Source: Marsupella aquatica
Lineage: Eukaryota > Marchantiophyta
Direction of reading: 5' to 3'
Assembly (NCBI GenBank): GCA_973895155.1
Contig: OZ316893.1
Location: forward strand, 12,152,001 to 12,216,000
DNA: 64,000 nucleotides
Under the pieces are notes generated by a model that did not search any database, was not told where the DNA came from, and was given only the letters and a program-made list of their open reading frames with translations. Below, one piece after another: positions 10,224-24,879 of the stretch. The translations under genes and the position numbers were made by a program. Position 1 is the stretch's first letter. The number at the start of each line of letters is the position of its first letter.

Positions 10224-12783
10224 GATGGGCCCTGAACATGGTGGCACCGACTTCCAACTTCTGGCTTCTCCTTTAGCTAATCTCTGTATCCGTAACAAGG
10301 TCTTGGTTGAGGTAAGCTACAGATTTACTTTGTTTTTGGTTGAGCCTTAACTTCTTTAACACTGAGTTGAGTCGCTGATCAAGGCGAGTCAATGGACAGC
10401 AGTAATAGTAGAAGTCTTTCCTCTTGCCTTCGGGTTTTTGCGAACAAAGAACTCAATCTGTGAAGCTTGTACACATGGTGCAGGTACTGGCACCATGTCA
10501 CGTTGAAGCGCTCCCTGTTTTCCTTGTCAACTCATGGCAGGTTTGAGCATCTGCGACATTATACATCCCGAGGATGGGTGTATCAGTCTTTCTCAAATGG
10601 AGAAATAGAATTTGGATACAATGTTGGGTCTTGTGAAGGCTTAAGTTAAGAAGCAGAGAGAAGGATCTCGAGGAGGGCTTCTCAATTTGAATCGAGCGTT
10701 ATTTACTTCTCCGCGTTTTGAGTTCCAACGTCTTGTACAGACATCATCATATTCCAATGTTTTGATGACTAATAGTTGCAGTCACCAATGTCGTACTTAT
10801 GCCCAGTATGACGATGTCTGTGCACTGGATATTGTTATGCTTTATGGGGGTCAAGTCCCTCTCGGTTTGTGGTGGACATTGTTAAGCCATCAGTTACAAC
10901 TAGGGGTCTTGAGGGGTTGACCATTGGACAGATAAATCTGCAGATGCATCAAGTACTCCCAGTTGTTGAAAACCAAGCAGTGTGGGGAATCTCTTCCGTA
11001 AGCACTTTAACATCGCTGTCCACAAAGGTGAAAGTTGTCACCTCATGGTCGAACCAGGTGTCAGTGCTCATGAAGTTGTCAAATTTTGAATGTTCTAAAT
11101 CGGTGGGAATTGTGGTAGATTTGTAATATTTGGTCAAAAGACATCTTGAAGCTGGTTTTATTAAGTGGAATTTTTGCAACTTCAGAGTCAGCTAAGATGA
11201 TGGACAACGCTGTACTTGAGGCTGATTGTGGTGGAAAGCTTTCTGAAGTAACGAAATAGGAAGTCTAGTTCATCCAAAAACGCGCTCTGTTGTTTGAGGA
11301 CAAGTGAGTCGATAGGGGCTTTAGCAAGTTGACTACATTTTCGGACTTGGGAAGTATATGGAATGTAAGAAACCCACAATTTTATAGACCAGGAAGTGCA
11401 TGAGTTTGAAGCAATTTTGGGAGCCAATTCAGATTTCTCAACTCGTTAAAGGAACTTGCGTAAGGTGCTTAAAGTCTATATTGTACCAAAACGAATTTCA
11501 ACCTTCACAACCTAAACTTGAGTAAACAAGGTAAGAACGAATAGACGTGCGATTGCGTGTCAATTGACAATGTACAAGATCTGGCGTGATTTGACACGGT
11601 GGTCACCCATGGGGAAAAACAATGAGATGTACCTACAATCAGGCCCCCTTGGCTGGATATGATACGGCGAACCCGTGGCGAAAAAGACGATGAGATACAT
11701 TTACAGACAGGTCCCCTTGGATCAGAGCTTATTCACCAAACAGTATCCATTTCAGACCCAAGATTGTCTCTGTTACTCTTTTGTTGACGGATTGTATCGT
11801 CCTACTGAGTTGACTAGTGTTCCTGGGTGGTGCTGTGGCTCCCATGCGGGTGGCCCAAGTTTGGTCAGGTTTTGGTATCGCTGATGTTGAGTGCTGCCTT
11901 TTGCCACTCCCTGGATTTGAAGAAAGTGCCTGGTGCTGCCTTCGGAAACCACTTTACTAAACAATTAAAGAAGGGATCGGAAGAGAACCCTCTTTACCAA
12001 ACAATTAAACAAGAAAATAAAAAATGTATACAACTAACCAGAGGCAACACACAGCAGTACAAAAATTCGAGGAGGATGTGCCTAGTGAGATTGAAGTTCT
12101 TGCTCAACGCCCCCCTCCCAGATAAAAAGTATTCCGAACCTGTGCATCCTGAATTTCAGTGCTCACTGGTCGAACTTTCAGCTTGACAACAATCGTGGTT
12201 GAGCGTGAACAAATCAAATCGTTTTGTGTTGCGTCGAAAATTATATTGTGGACGATGATAAATTTGAACTAGCAGACAGCGAAAATGTGATTGTGGACAA
12301 TGATAAATTTGAAGTGACAGTGAAGGGTAATCTGTGTGTGGGATATTCGTATGCCAATTGGGTAGGTGCAACGAGTGTTCAGAAAGGTTGCAATGATTGT
12401 CGGTTCAGTGAAAAGAATGTACATTACGAATGGCATGTCCTAGGGAAATGACTAGTGTTTGCAGAAGCCCAAAAGTACGCGCACTGGAGGGGAGAAGTCG
12501 GACGGGGCTCGATAGGAGAAAGTCTTATATAAGTAGTTACCAAGGTAACAAGCGGGAGTTCGGGGCAGGTTCGCTTTTGGTTTGCGGACAACTTAATGAA
12601 TCAGTGATTGAATGACTGAATGGTTGCGAAGGTCAAGCCTTTGGGAGCAGCATCCTGTCGAGTATTAGGCGTTCCATCCCCATGCCGCTATTTGAGGGGT
12701 TCCAGTTGTGGCAGTAGAGACTTCTTTTTGCAAGGGATGAGGGACATTACGGGAATTATCTCTAGCTAGACCCAACAGCACTA
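10224..12783. other. 3' flank of the WD40 gene and intergenic sequence
   Basis: No recognisable gene. A 75-codon open frame at 12224-12451 contains a duplicated motif (YIVDDDKFELAD then VIVDNDKFEV), but it has no known family and no supporting signals. Around 11585-11725 there is an imperfect direct repeat (AAAAACAATGAGATGTACCTACA-like, then AAAAAGACGATGAGATACATTTACA-like). The 3' UTR of the WD40 gene probably occupies the first few hundred bases. Confidence 0.4.
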
Positions 12784-15700
12784 TGGCGGAGAAGAGGAGT
12801 ATCTTGGATGTCACGATGAAGAATGCCAGAGCTAAGAGAACCACTGTTGCTGTGAAAAGGCCTGCAAGCGTCTTCGGAACCCTCTTACGAAAAAGCTAAG
12901 GTCGTGGACGAGGTGGAGGTCAATGGTGATACTACCATATCTGTTTCTGCAACTGGGAAGAAGAAGGAGAAGAAGAAGCAACGGGCGTGGATAAAGTGGA
13001 CGCAGAGTTGTTGAAAAAACTAGCAGACTTTGATCCAAAGAAGGCTGCATTCTGGAAGGACGGAGAGCAAGTTCTTTTTATCTGTTTTGCCAAGGCTCTG
13101 GGCTGTAGGCATCTTCCTCTCAAACTTTTCTTTTCGTCGGAGGGCTCTGTAATTTGATTTTAGCTCTGGAGCTTCAAAAGAGTCAATAATTTTCTAATGA
13201 TGTGACACTCGCTTGTGTTGTTTTGATCCGAATTTCTTCCAACTTAGATGGCCTGTCACTCCTCTCCAGTCAAGGAGGACATTCTTTCTTTCCAAATTGC
13301 AGTCGTAAAGAAGGACCAGTTCAGTTCGAGTAGGTTGTTGTTGTTCAATATTCCAAAAGCAATTATAAATAAAGGTTTATTTCACAGCAATTAGAACCTC
13401 TTCGACACGAAAGCATATGCCACGAAGTGCCGCCTCAGAGCTTGATTTCTAGGTTTGTAGACCATTTGCAAAAACAATCATGTGCACCTTTGTATGTAGA
13501 CTTTTGGCTCGGAGAAAATACCGCAATTGCATTCACTACAACCTTGAAGATGTTGGGTTATCTCTTGTTGTATTAGTAGCAGGTATTTGAACAAAGTGTC
13601 CTAGCCAGACTAAGTTGCTTCTTGAATGCATTTGTTTCCCTCGAAGAGTTTCAGTTGTCGGAGACGCTCATTGTTTGTTGATGGGGTGGCAGTAATAGCA
13701 AATGAATCCAAGCGACTGGTAATCACCAAAATTCTCTGCAATATGTTTCGTACTGTTATCGCAACCACCCCCGGAGACCACCTATCAGTGGTTTACCTTT
13801 CTGCCAACAAGGTTGCTCCGGCACATGAGGGAATTGAGCTGGGTACAGGAGACGCTGCAATTATCAAAACCCTTGCTGAAGCTTGTGGAACCAACGAAGA
13901 TAAGATCAAAAGGTCATTTGTTTTTCTCTCATCACTGTGCAAAGAATAGACCTCACGTATATGTGTGATGTATATTCTTAAAGTCTCATATTGCAATTTA
14001 GACCTGATCTTAAAGAACCCAAATCTCAATGTATCTGTAGCAAGTTTAGAAGTTATCTTGCATTATACTGGCTGTGCTGAAATTAAACACACAAGCATGA
14101 GAATTAATCTTTACAAATTGATCATATTGGAATCGGTGGATCAAAGATTCATTTTCTGCTGTTTATTCCCGAGTCCAAAGCCAGTCGGTCAACACAGCGA
14201 TTAATGTTTAAGACCCAGCCTTTGACCTGCGTCAAGGAATTAGAAGCATTTCGTTTCATTGCGAAGGTGTAGCCCTCCCATTAAATCCTTTGCTCATGCT
14301 ATGTTTAGATCATCGTTTGGGTAAGTTCATTTGGTTGGAATGAGATTCATCTGACATCTGTCAATAATAGACCGCTGGACAGTTGGTGTACACTATCAAA
14401 GTTCTTGTTTGACGTTATGGGTGGGTATTGCTCCGAGGACACCAAGAATCAGGGAATCAAAAGCCAGGAGAAGAAACGGGGACGGATGAGAGCTTTGCTA
14501 GTTGCTCGAATCAATTGTGAACCTCAATATCTTGTTCGTCTTCTTCAGGTAAGTTTTCCTGCTTGTGGTATTTCTCAAGGTTGGACGTTGATGCTCGTGA
14601 GAGCCTTACCATAAGCAAGCCAGGAAGGCCACTGACAGTTACTGCAGATGATTATAAGGGTGCATAGCTCAAACTGGCCGCTATTAGTCAATTTCAGGCA
14701 GAGGAGGGCTACATCTAGCCATTTGAAAGGTGGATAGCTATTTTCTCCATGAATCATTACACGACGTTCCAAATTTAGTTCATGATGCTCTAAAATGTAC
14801 ACCTTTTAAATACAGTTCTGGAGCAAGATGAACAATGCCTCAGTGTTAATACTTGTCCAATCTCTCTCTGGAGGGCTTAACTCTGTTTTATCTACACACG
14901 AAAGAAAACTTCAGTCGGTGAAATGTTATTTGTATAGGCGCAACAAAGAGGTCCCATAACTTGCTTAAACTGAAGAAGGACTATATGGACAGGTAACTTA
15001 TGCACCGACTTGTGTCCTCTGAGTTCACCTTTCCAAGTTCACAAGCAACAAGATTTTCAAAGTCTAGGTTCCCTCGCTCATTTTTGTCACTAAAGTGTAA
15101 ATCCAGATATGGGTTCCACTTCGTGGCATTTATAAATCAACTATCTGCACCAATTGGTTCATGGGGAGTCGACAATGTGTTTCTCTCATGGGTATTGCAT
15201 CTTGTTGCAGCAGACGTATTTGATTTCCTTGTAGATTCACCTTGAACCAAAACATGAACGAATGATTGAAAAGAATCTTATTAATAGTTACTTATGGGCT
15301 TGAGATGGCGTATATTCCCTACTACTTCTGGATGAATGTGGATCTTGCTGAATCCATGATGCAATTGGTCTTTGTGAGAATGTTGTGTGAAAGATTCTTA
15401 AGCATTTTCCTTCGTCTTTAACTAGTGGGTTACTGTCCCATTTCAGTGTCGGAGATTCTCTAGATCTTGTTCCAATCGGCGGATTTCTTGGCGAAGGAAA
15501 GCGAACCGGTAAGATCCTTGTGCTAGTCATGAAAGATGATTGTTCTTTGTCTATCTAGCTTGGCTTGTAATTCCTTTATCAAGGATTGTCTGGATCCCTT
15601 AAATGAAACTTCAGTGTCTCAGATGTTCGGCATATAGTAGAATACGGGCGTCTATAGCTAGCTCAAAATCTGCCATCCTACCTTTATGTGTTAGTCTGAT

Positions 15701-16306
15701 TCTGGTGTCTACTTCTCAGATAGCACGGTTTTCCAACTCGCTTGTTGCAGGTGTTTATGGACCTATTCTGTTGGCTTGCTATGATGACGATTCAGAAGAG
15801 TATCAGAGCATTTGTAATTACGGTAAATGGTGCTTGCCTTTGAAAACGTTTCTGTTCATAGCTTGTGCAGATATTTGCGCATGGATGGTTTTAGAACCCA
15901 CCTTAGTTCGCTCGCAGAGCACATTGTGGAAAGCTTCATCTGGGACAGAGTAATTTGCTCCCATTTTGGGTTGGCATGTAGACACTGTCAAGAGAGCATC
16001 CGCTCCTACGATAAGAATAGGATGCGAGCGGTAGTACTGGACTTTCTAGCTAGACCATCGAATTTGGAAATTAGATCAATGAATTAAGTTGACTCACTTG
16101 GCTGGAGTCTTAGACATGTTTCCAGCACAAATCAATCATGGCAAACTTTGTGCAGACCTGGTTTCTTTTAGCAGGTGTTCGATGTAATACTCTACAATTC
16201 CATGTTCCTTACACTCATTCCCTCCTGCCCGCAGGTTGCAATAATGTATCGATCAAAAAAGATCAATCATCATCAGGGAGGGAATGGAGACGATGACGAA
16301 GATTAA
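12784..16306 (+). pseudogene. LIG1: DNA ligase 1 (ATP-dependent) duplicated pseudogene
   Basis: LIG1 joins Okazaki fragments and seals repair nicks in the nucleus. Recognisable pieces appear in order. The N-terminus runs from 12784, with two frame changes before FDPKKAAFWKDGEQV near 13030. The DNA-binding domain (ILCNMFRTVIATTPGDHLSV and YLSANKVAPAHEGIELG) is at about 13690-13910. An EKKRGRMRALLVA...EPQYLVRLLQ exon ends at 14548. Motif V (KRSHNLLKLKKDYMD) ends at 14992. VGDSLDLVPIGGFLGEGKRT is at 15447-15508. VYGPILLACYDDDSEEYQSI is at 15751-15822. A likely C-terminal exon with an acidic tail (VAIMYRSKKINHHQGGNGDD) is at 16235-16306. The exons for the adenylated Lys motif I and most of the nucleotidyl-transferase domain, and much of the OB-fold, are absent. 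Introns and splice sites remain, so it arose by DNA duplication and decay, not retrocopying. Confidence 0.85.
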
Positions 16307-16965
16307 GAACCATAAGTTTCTTGGGAAACGGAGATGTGTATTTGGAGACCTTCACGAGGTCCGTCCCCAGCAATATCATTGCGAAACCTGCAGCGTTTCG
16401 GATTCAAGTACCAATTATGCTTCACTCGGTACACTTCTTGGGGACTTTGTCAAGATCTGTCAACATTTGCGACAAGTTTTCAAGAGGCTAGAAATTGAAA
16501 GCAACTTGTAAACAGCAGAATTATCCCCACAATTTGTCAAAGTAATGGTTTTGCTACATCTCACTGAGTTGTACTCCATTGACATAGGAGATGTTCGAGT
16601 AACATCAATTTGAAAGGGGAGACTGAATTTGTCAGCCCTCACCGAAAATTCCTCGCCACTTCAGGATTTTGTACAAATTGAGAGTGTAGATGTCGAGGGT
16701 GTTGACTCTGCTGGCAGCATAGCAGGCATTCAAGCCTACAGAATCTAGAATCAGCTGACCGTTTAGGAGGAATGATTGACACTCGGGAGCTATGACTCAC
16801 TTCGATGCCTATTTTCTAAAATAACAAGAAAAACACTCGAGATTTAGGGGGCTCATACCTCAAAGGATGAATTCTGGGAGAACAACACAACTTCCAGGTG
16901 GAGTGCGTCATGGTATTTGGCATTAGATGTCTGAACAGGAGAACTTGGGAGAAAGAGCACAGAAG

Positions 16966-17105
16966 ACTGAAAGACTAGGATTCCTTATAGAGCTCAGACT
17001 AGAAGACTAGGATTCCTTATAGAGCTCAGACTGAAAGACTAGGATTCTTGATTGAGCTTCCTTATCGAGCTCACAATGAAAGACTAGGATTCTTGATTGA
17101 GCTCA
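16966..17105 (+). repeat. Tandem array of about 35-bp units, four copies
   Basis: The core GAAAGACTAGGATTCcTtaT, followed by GAGCTCAGACT, recurs four times with small changes (CTTATAGAGC versus TTGATTGAGC). It is non-coding. Confidence 0.75.
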
Positions 17106-17635
17106 GCTCCTTTATTCCAATTCCAGAATGGGACATCAATTTAGTCCATGTCTATGCTGCACTGCTGTCTTGCTTCTCTCAAGTACATTCATAAAGCATT
17201 GTCTCAATAAAATCTCCTAATGGATCAAATAGTATGAGGAGTACATGTGAATAATGACAAAGAGAATGCACTTTCTCTAACTTACACCCCCAAAAGGGAA
17301 CGAAGATGTGTGGCCCTAAGTACATCTTATCTCTAACTAATCAAGCTTTAAAACCTAACCCAAGTAAGGCCAAAATAACAATTGAAAACTAGAGTCAATA
17401 CTTTGTCACACTGGGTATTTAATGCCTAGTAACCAAACCCACTTGCCCGGTTTGGACTTGCCGGAAAGTGAGGGGTCTGGACCCCGTCATCCATCACACC
17501 TGGTTGTCACAACCGCCCGGTCACCCAGGGTCAGGGTTGCGGCCAGGTGGTGGGGTCGGGCCTGGTGGCAGGATGATCAGGCCAGGCTGGGCGGCGGGAA
17601 GGGGTTTGGGAGTCTAGGGGAGTCGGGGACCGGGC

Positions 17636-17690
17636 CGGAAGGGAAGGGAAGGGAAGGGAAGGGAAGGGAAGGGAAGGGTGGGAACAACAG
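17636..17690 (+). repeat. (GGGAA)n microsatellite, G-quadruplex-capable
   Basis: About nine consecutive GGGAA units inside a longer G-rich block (17430-17760). GGG runs with AA loops fit the classical G-quadruplex pattern. Confidence 0.85.
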
Positions 17691-18200
17691 GTCAGGGAAG
17701 GGGAGTCCGGGGGAGCCCCAGGCTGGGCCGGGAGAGTTCGGGACCGGTTGGGGAATACAGGCAAATATGCGTCATTAGGCCCCTTTTTGGAACTGTAATG
17801 TGAGGAGTTTATGGGTTGGGCAACTCATAAACCAAGTTGGGTTGGAGATGCTCGCAGCACTGGGAGTGAGAGATTTAGTAGTATTCTTGTCTTGTCTTGT
17901 CTTGCCTTGCTATAAAACAGAGCACGTGGAGGTGCACTGCAGGAATTTTGGGCCCCTCTAATAAGCATAGATATGATAGAATGGTGCAAGGCTGCAACCT
18001 GTTTCGAGCTTTTCTGAGAAAGATTCCTGCTGATTCTCAAGGACAGCATGAGTGCTACTGAGTGCTGACCAATGACTGAATTGAAAGTCTCACTTCCTGG
18101 AAAGAAGAAAGAATTTTCTGGAGTCTGGACACCCACAAGACAATGGAGGTAGTGATTGCTCTGAGCCAGTGGCCTTCGCTGTTCGGCAGTGAAATCAGCT

Positions 18201-18248
18201 GACTCTATTCGTTGGTCTGAATGAGATACTTTTCTTTCAATGCAATAG

Positions 18249-18292
<44 letters not shown>

Positions 18293-18390
18293 TTTCTTGG
18301 GGTTTTTGGAAAGGAGGGGAGAAGTGAGATGGTGGGACTCTACTCGTCGGTCTGAAGTAGATGGTATTCTCTTAGTGCAATACAGAAACT

Positions 18391-18436
<46 letters not shown>

Positions 18437-18586
18437 TCGGGGTTTTTGGAAAGGAGGTGATGATAGAGATGGTCTACTCGTTGGTCTCAAGTAGATAGTA
18501 TTCTTTTAGCACCAATCTAGAGAAACTCTCAGAGAGAAGGGGTTTCCTCGGGGTTTTCGAAAGGAGGGGAGGAGGAGAGAAGAGAG

Positions 18587-18595
<9 letters not shown>
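18201..18595 (+). repeat. Triplicated promoter/5' UTR block with (GA)n tracts
   Basis: Three consecutive units of about 120-137 bp each run ACTCnTTGGTCTnAA, then ATnnTnTTAGTGCAAT-like, then (GA)n, then a GGTTTTnGAAAGGAGG stretch, then GAGATGG. The (GA)n tracts are at 18251-18289 and 18394-18432; in the third unit the tract is reduced to a few GA. The last unit ends in the real start codon of the adenylate kinase gene at 18587. The earlier units end in ATGG at 18329 and 18469 and open very short frames (18329-18355 and 18469-18498). Confidence 0.8.
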
Positions 18596-20491
<1,896 letters not shown>

Positions 20492-21402
20492 GTATCCACT
20501 ATCCATATTCCTATTGTGGATTAAATTTTGAACGGAATCCAGACTTGGTGCTATGTTTGAGATTGATTCTAAAGGTCACTCTGGTTGGCAAAGCTGTACG
20601 TTTGTGCTTCTGTGCTTGAGTTATTTGATCGTCTTATCTCAGACTAGCAAATATTACCTGTACAATCAGCTGTCCTGCAATTAAACGCACTTGTACATGT
20701 CAGTGCCTGCCCTCCTTCACCCTCCCTGCACCGGTTTAACCGGAACCAATCCACAACTGAGTAGTAATTTAGTGTTCGCCCTATCACATACTTTCCCTTG
20801 ATAGCCAGTCTCATGCAGTGCTTTTCCCAAGCTCTCAACGGCCTATACTCGATCCACATTTAAAAATCTCTCTTCGGATCCCCACTACACGTAAATGCCT
20901 GTCAGCCTCATAAGAAACATTGCACCTTTGGTCAACATGGAATCAATAGAAAGCTGGTAAACAATTTACATCAGAGCGTCTTGCATGAAAGATTGAGATT
21001 ACTCCTGTAATGTACTGAAATCATGAAACTGCCTGCAATTTTAGGCATAACGAAATACCCCTCTTGTTTTCCTGGCTGCACTCTGTTCCATAACTTTGCT
21101 GGACCCAAATTGTCGGACAACGTTTAGAAAGGATGACCACCTTTCTACGACCGACCACATACTTTAAGGGTCCAGTTAGCTCAGCTGTTACGTGGTTCTG
21201 ATACCGACTGTTTCCAACCATGGCAACACGGATAGAACCTGTGAAGGGAGCCAACTGTCTCGCCATGCACACTGCGAATGTCAAGGGCCTCATTTCTTTC
21301 TGCATCCGGCAGTTAGATTCAAGTGAAGGTGATTCAATGAAATGACTGGACAGCAGTGGGGTACGGGTAGGGAGCCCACCAATACGAGGAATAGTGCACA
21401 AT

Positions 21403-21450
21403 GTGGAGGACATCCGTAATTACGTTCTCTAAATTACGGATGTCCTCCAC
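21403..21450. repeat. Perfect 19-bp inverted repeat with 10-base loop
   Basis: GTGGAGGACATCCGTAATT at 21403-21421 is matched exactly by its reverse complement at 21432-21450. This is a strong stem-loop. It is too short for a typical plant microRNA precursor. It could be the remnant of a foldback element. Confidence 0.85.
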
Positions 21451-23079
21451 TCTAAATAGTCCTTCGAATGGGTCTCACTGGCTTCGTTCTGAATTATGTA
21501 TTGTGTACTTGCAATTATTGGATTGATCTGGCTTAAGTTCTGATCAGTATGAGTGTCCTTTGTTTAAGGCATTTTGCTCTTGAACGTCACCTGGAATCTA
21601 GTCTACAAGAAAGGATCCCATCTGCCAGAATCTGATATTGCAATACGAGCTCATATAGCCGTTTGTTAGGCCTTGTCAAAGGTGGAAGTCTAGATTACTG
21701 TAGATCTCTTGTGTTGTTGCTTTGGAAGAAGCAGACTGCACTCCGAGACCTTGATTTTCAGGAACTGATTCCGTTATGAGAGTATAAAATCGACATTCAA
21801 AAGTGCAAAAGCGGAATTAACGTTTGTCTTGTTCATACAAGGTTACAGTTTCCTTTCCCTGCATAAATTTTGGGTTGAGAGATTATTTGTGTGATTCGAC
21901 CACCAACACGGACGTCTCTGTGTACTCCCGTAGTACATGCATTTCGGAATGTCAATTGGAAAATCGCTTTCAGCATTTGCATGATTGACATGAAAGGAAG
22001 CGAAAACATTTTCGTCCCATCTGAAGTACAGTTGGTGAGTACTTCACGACGATTAGCGAGTACCTCTTCACAACACAGTCCCACATGAGACACATGGTGC
22101 CCCAAAGACAGTTTAAGACTGTGTACGTGATTTTGAGCCCCCACAACAGTTGGATTCCGTCAGCACATGCTTCATAACCACCATTTCCGAAGTCAGAAAA
22201 TATCAAAACAGCGCAAGCACTCATCCACTGCTCCGTTATCACTTTTTCAGATTCCTGTTGTACTAACTTTCATTGTGGAAGCAACCCTAAACTCATCACA
22301 GTGGAGATCATGAGGTTGCTGCGACAAGTAAACAAATCTCCTCATGCAGACTCCGTTCAAGGTAATAGGACGACGTGAGCTTCTCCGCCTGATGGAGAGC
22401 CACTTTCCCACATGAGACATTGATGAGGAGACCGTAGTACAACTAAACTCTCCGTCAGTTTCAGAACACTATGACAGACGCAGAATCATTTCATCCCCTT
22501 CTTTCCACGAGAGATGGCAGAGAAAATCCACGAACTGTTATTGTTCTATGCTGGATTATTCTGGCAATTCTGTTTCTCTGAACACGAGCAGAGTCTACAG
22601 TACAATCATGCAATAGATCCGTCTGATGATTGCCCCATAGGCACAGAACAACTTACTTCCTCCATACATTAACGACTGGAGTACCTTTATCCGTTCTGTT
22701 GATCCATTGATGAGCTGGATTTAGAGCTTGATGTAGGTACTCTCCCGTCTGTGGGGCCAACTAGACAACAACTTACTGTATATTATCCTTCGAGGAGATT
22801 GAGGGTGCAAAACAGAGAGAGTACAGCTCGAGGAATGTCAGCTCCGATGACGGCAATCATTTACCATCATGCCACTTATTATTTCGATTGTTTCTTCAGA
22901 CTTCGCAGCATTTAGAACCTGCACTTGCTGTCAGAACTGATCTTGACTCAAATTTGCATTTACTTCACATTGAAAGAATGAATTTGATACCTTCTTCAAA
23001 GGCTGTTTCCCCTTCCTTTAGTTATTTAAATTGATTTGACACACAGAATCCAGGGAGGGCTGGAGGCCTTATTTACGGG

Positions 23080-23190
23080 TTTTTTCTTTAGACTGCCTTC
23101 TTTACGGGTTTAGACTGCCTTCTTTACTGGTTTAGGCATTCACTATTGGTTGTATGAGTGAGGGTTTAGGCATTCACTGTTGTTGATATG
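23080..23190 (+). repeat. Nested short tandem repeats
   Basis: TTTAGACTGCCTTCTTTAC recurs twice and GGTTTAGGCATTCACT twice in about 100 bases. Low-order tandem expansion, non-coding. Confidence 0.6.
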
Positions 23191-24879
23191 GGGGGTGAGG
23201 CTGCTGGTGTTATGGACTCTAGTCAAATATTAGTGTGACCCTCCTATGTAGTTTGCTCAGGAGCTCTACCAGACTTTTCAGTTTGCCTACCAGTAGGGTT
23301 TAACTCTTCAATTTTTTATTGTTGCTGTCTAGCCGGGACTCTTGGGATTTTGGGCTCGATTGGCTTCCTGGGTTTTTCCATGTTTCCTCTCCCTCCCCTC
23401 CACTACTAATGATTTCCTCTCCACTACACTCCTATCTGAGCCATAGGGGCCAAATGCTGCCTTTTGAAAATATTGTTCAGACATCTGTCTAGTACCATAA
23501 TGTCCATGCCTTGCACACAATTGTTGTTGCAGCCATGTGGTGGTTGTGAATTTAAAGTGTTGTCAAGAATGGGTACACAAGTTTAGTGACTGTGCATAAT
23601 TGTCATTCCAGTCATGTTGTTGAGGCTAGTAGGAAGTATCCTTTTAAATACTGAGAGCCAAGTCTCTACACCCTACCTTCAACAATTTGCTATCATGGCC
23701 ATGTGCGGACTTGGGTGTAGAGCAAGGCCTTATCCCCTAGCTTCTGTCTTCACCTTTCTATACAACAGATGTCCGTAGGGATCAAGAGGGCTCAGGCAAT
23801 CACAATTCTTTGCAGGGCTGAACTGTTGGTTTGGGGGCCTCTAGGAAAATTCCTCTTTGTTGCAGTTTACCCCTGCCAAGGCTTTACCAGGCTTTTCAAT
23901 TTGCTGCTTGGTAGGAATTTAGTTTGCTTTTATGGGGACTCTTATAGGGGGCTTTTGGACTCTTTGGTCATCATAGTTTTTCCAGGAGTTCTTCCCTTGT
24001 TTCTCTCCTTTAAGGGGTCTCTTGCCACTGGGATCCACTTTCCAATTTGATGCATTTTGTTCTTTGGCCAAGTGATATCACTGTATATATACTAAGGGCC
24101 ACCACATTCAAGTCATGGTGGATCACTCAAGAGCCAAAAACCCCTAGAGTCCCAAACAAAGGTTTAGAACAAAGACAGACAAGGATTGTAGCCCTATTGA
24201 GCACCTATTTAATTAATCCGTGGACCCCCATGTTCATCCAAAGAATGTGTGTGTGATGAAGTGAAATCAATTTCCAGCAAGGCGGTAACCGCTGGTTTGG
24301 AGTCTCCCGATGGTCTTGGTGTGTGCTCGTACAAAAAAGAACCCTCAAAAGATAGAGGAGATTGATCTGGTTGAGAAGATCTCTCTGGTTTATCAAATGA
24401 AAGATTGAATGTGGAAGAATTAAGTTTTTAGACAGTTTTCGCTTACACATTGGAGAAATCGTATTTTTACCATTCCTAATTGATCATCGATGAGTTACAT
24501 TGAGCGATAAAAAAACATTACCGTCACAAGACAAACTGGAGGACAACACTCAGTTGTTGGCAAAAGAACGCTTGTCGTTTTGGTGGAAGAACGAACAAAA
24601 TGGACGAGCCATCACTTCACATGAAGGTTTTGTAGTTTTTTTATTTAAGAAAGTTATGGTGTGAGGGGGAGACCAGCGATTGTTTCTTCGACATAGAGGC
24701 TACATTTGGCGTCAACCTGTGTTCAGAGTGAGCTTTAGTTGAAGACTGGAGGGATGTGAACAATTCAAGCCGAGAAGCAAACATTGCGGACAAGCGATGG
24801 CGACGTAATCAAATAAATCAATTTGCAATGGCTAAGTTTGTGACGATGATGAGATTTAACATCTTTTAAATCGAGAAAG

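Larger units (their letters stand above)
16307..18200. other. Intergenic repeats between the LIG1 relic and the adenylate kinase gene
   Basis: No gene seen. It contains a short tandem array (16966-17105), a GC-rich block with a (GGGAA)n run (17636-17690) and, near 17845, a GGTTGGAGATGCTC motif resembling the complement of the GAGCATCTCCAACC end common in plant PIF/Harbinger-type elements. Confidence 0.45.
20492..24860. other. Gene-poor stretch downstream of AAK6
   Basis: No supported gene. The first few hundred bases probably include the AAK6 3' UTR. A perfect hairpin lies at 21403-21450. Around 23080-23190 there is a short degenerate array (TTTACGGGTTTAGACTGCC and GGTTTAGGCATTCACT units). 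Minus-strand frames at 21021-21413 and 21833-22242 have no recognisable family. Confidence 0.45.

Noticed and set aside
12224-12451. Possible small gene with duplicated YIVDDDKFE-like motif
   Set aside because: A short local duplication in open frame; no start context or family, so kept only as a note.
15824-16234. Additional LIG1 exon near 15870 (AWMVLEPT resembling VWFEPTE)
   Set aside because: The match is only a few residues and not bordered by convincing splice sites.
21021-21413. 130-codon minus-strand frame
   Set aside because: Looks protein-like in composition, but there is no recognisable family, splice context or neighbour logic.
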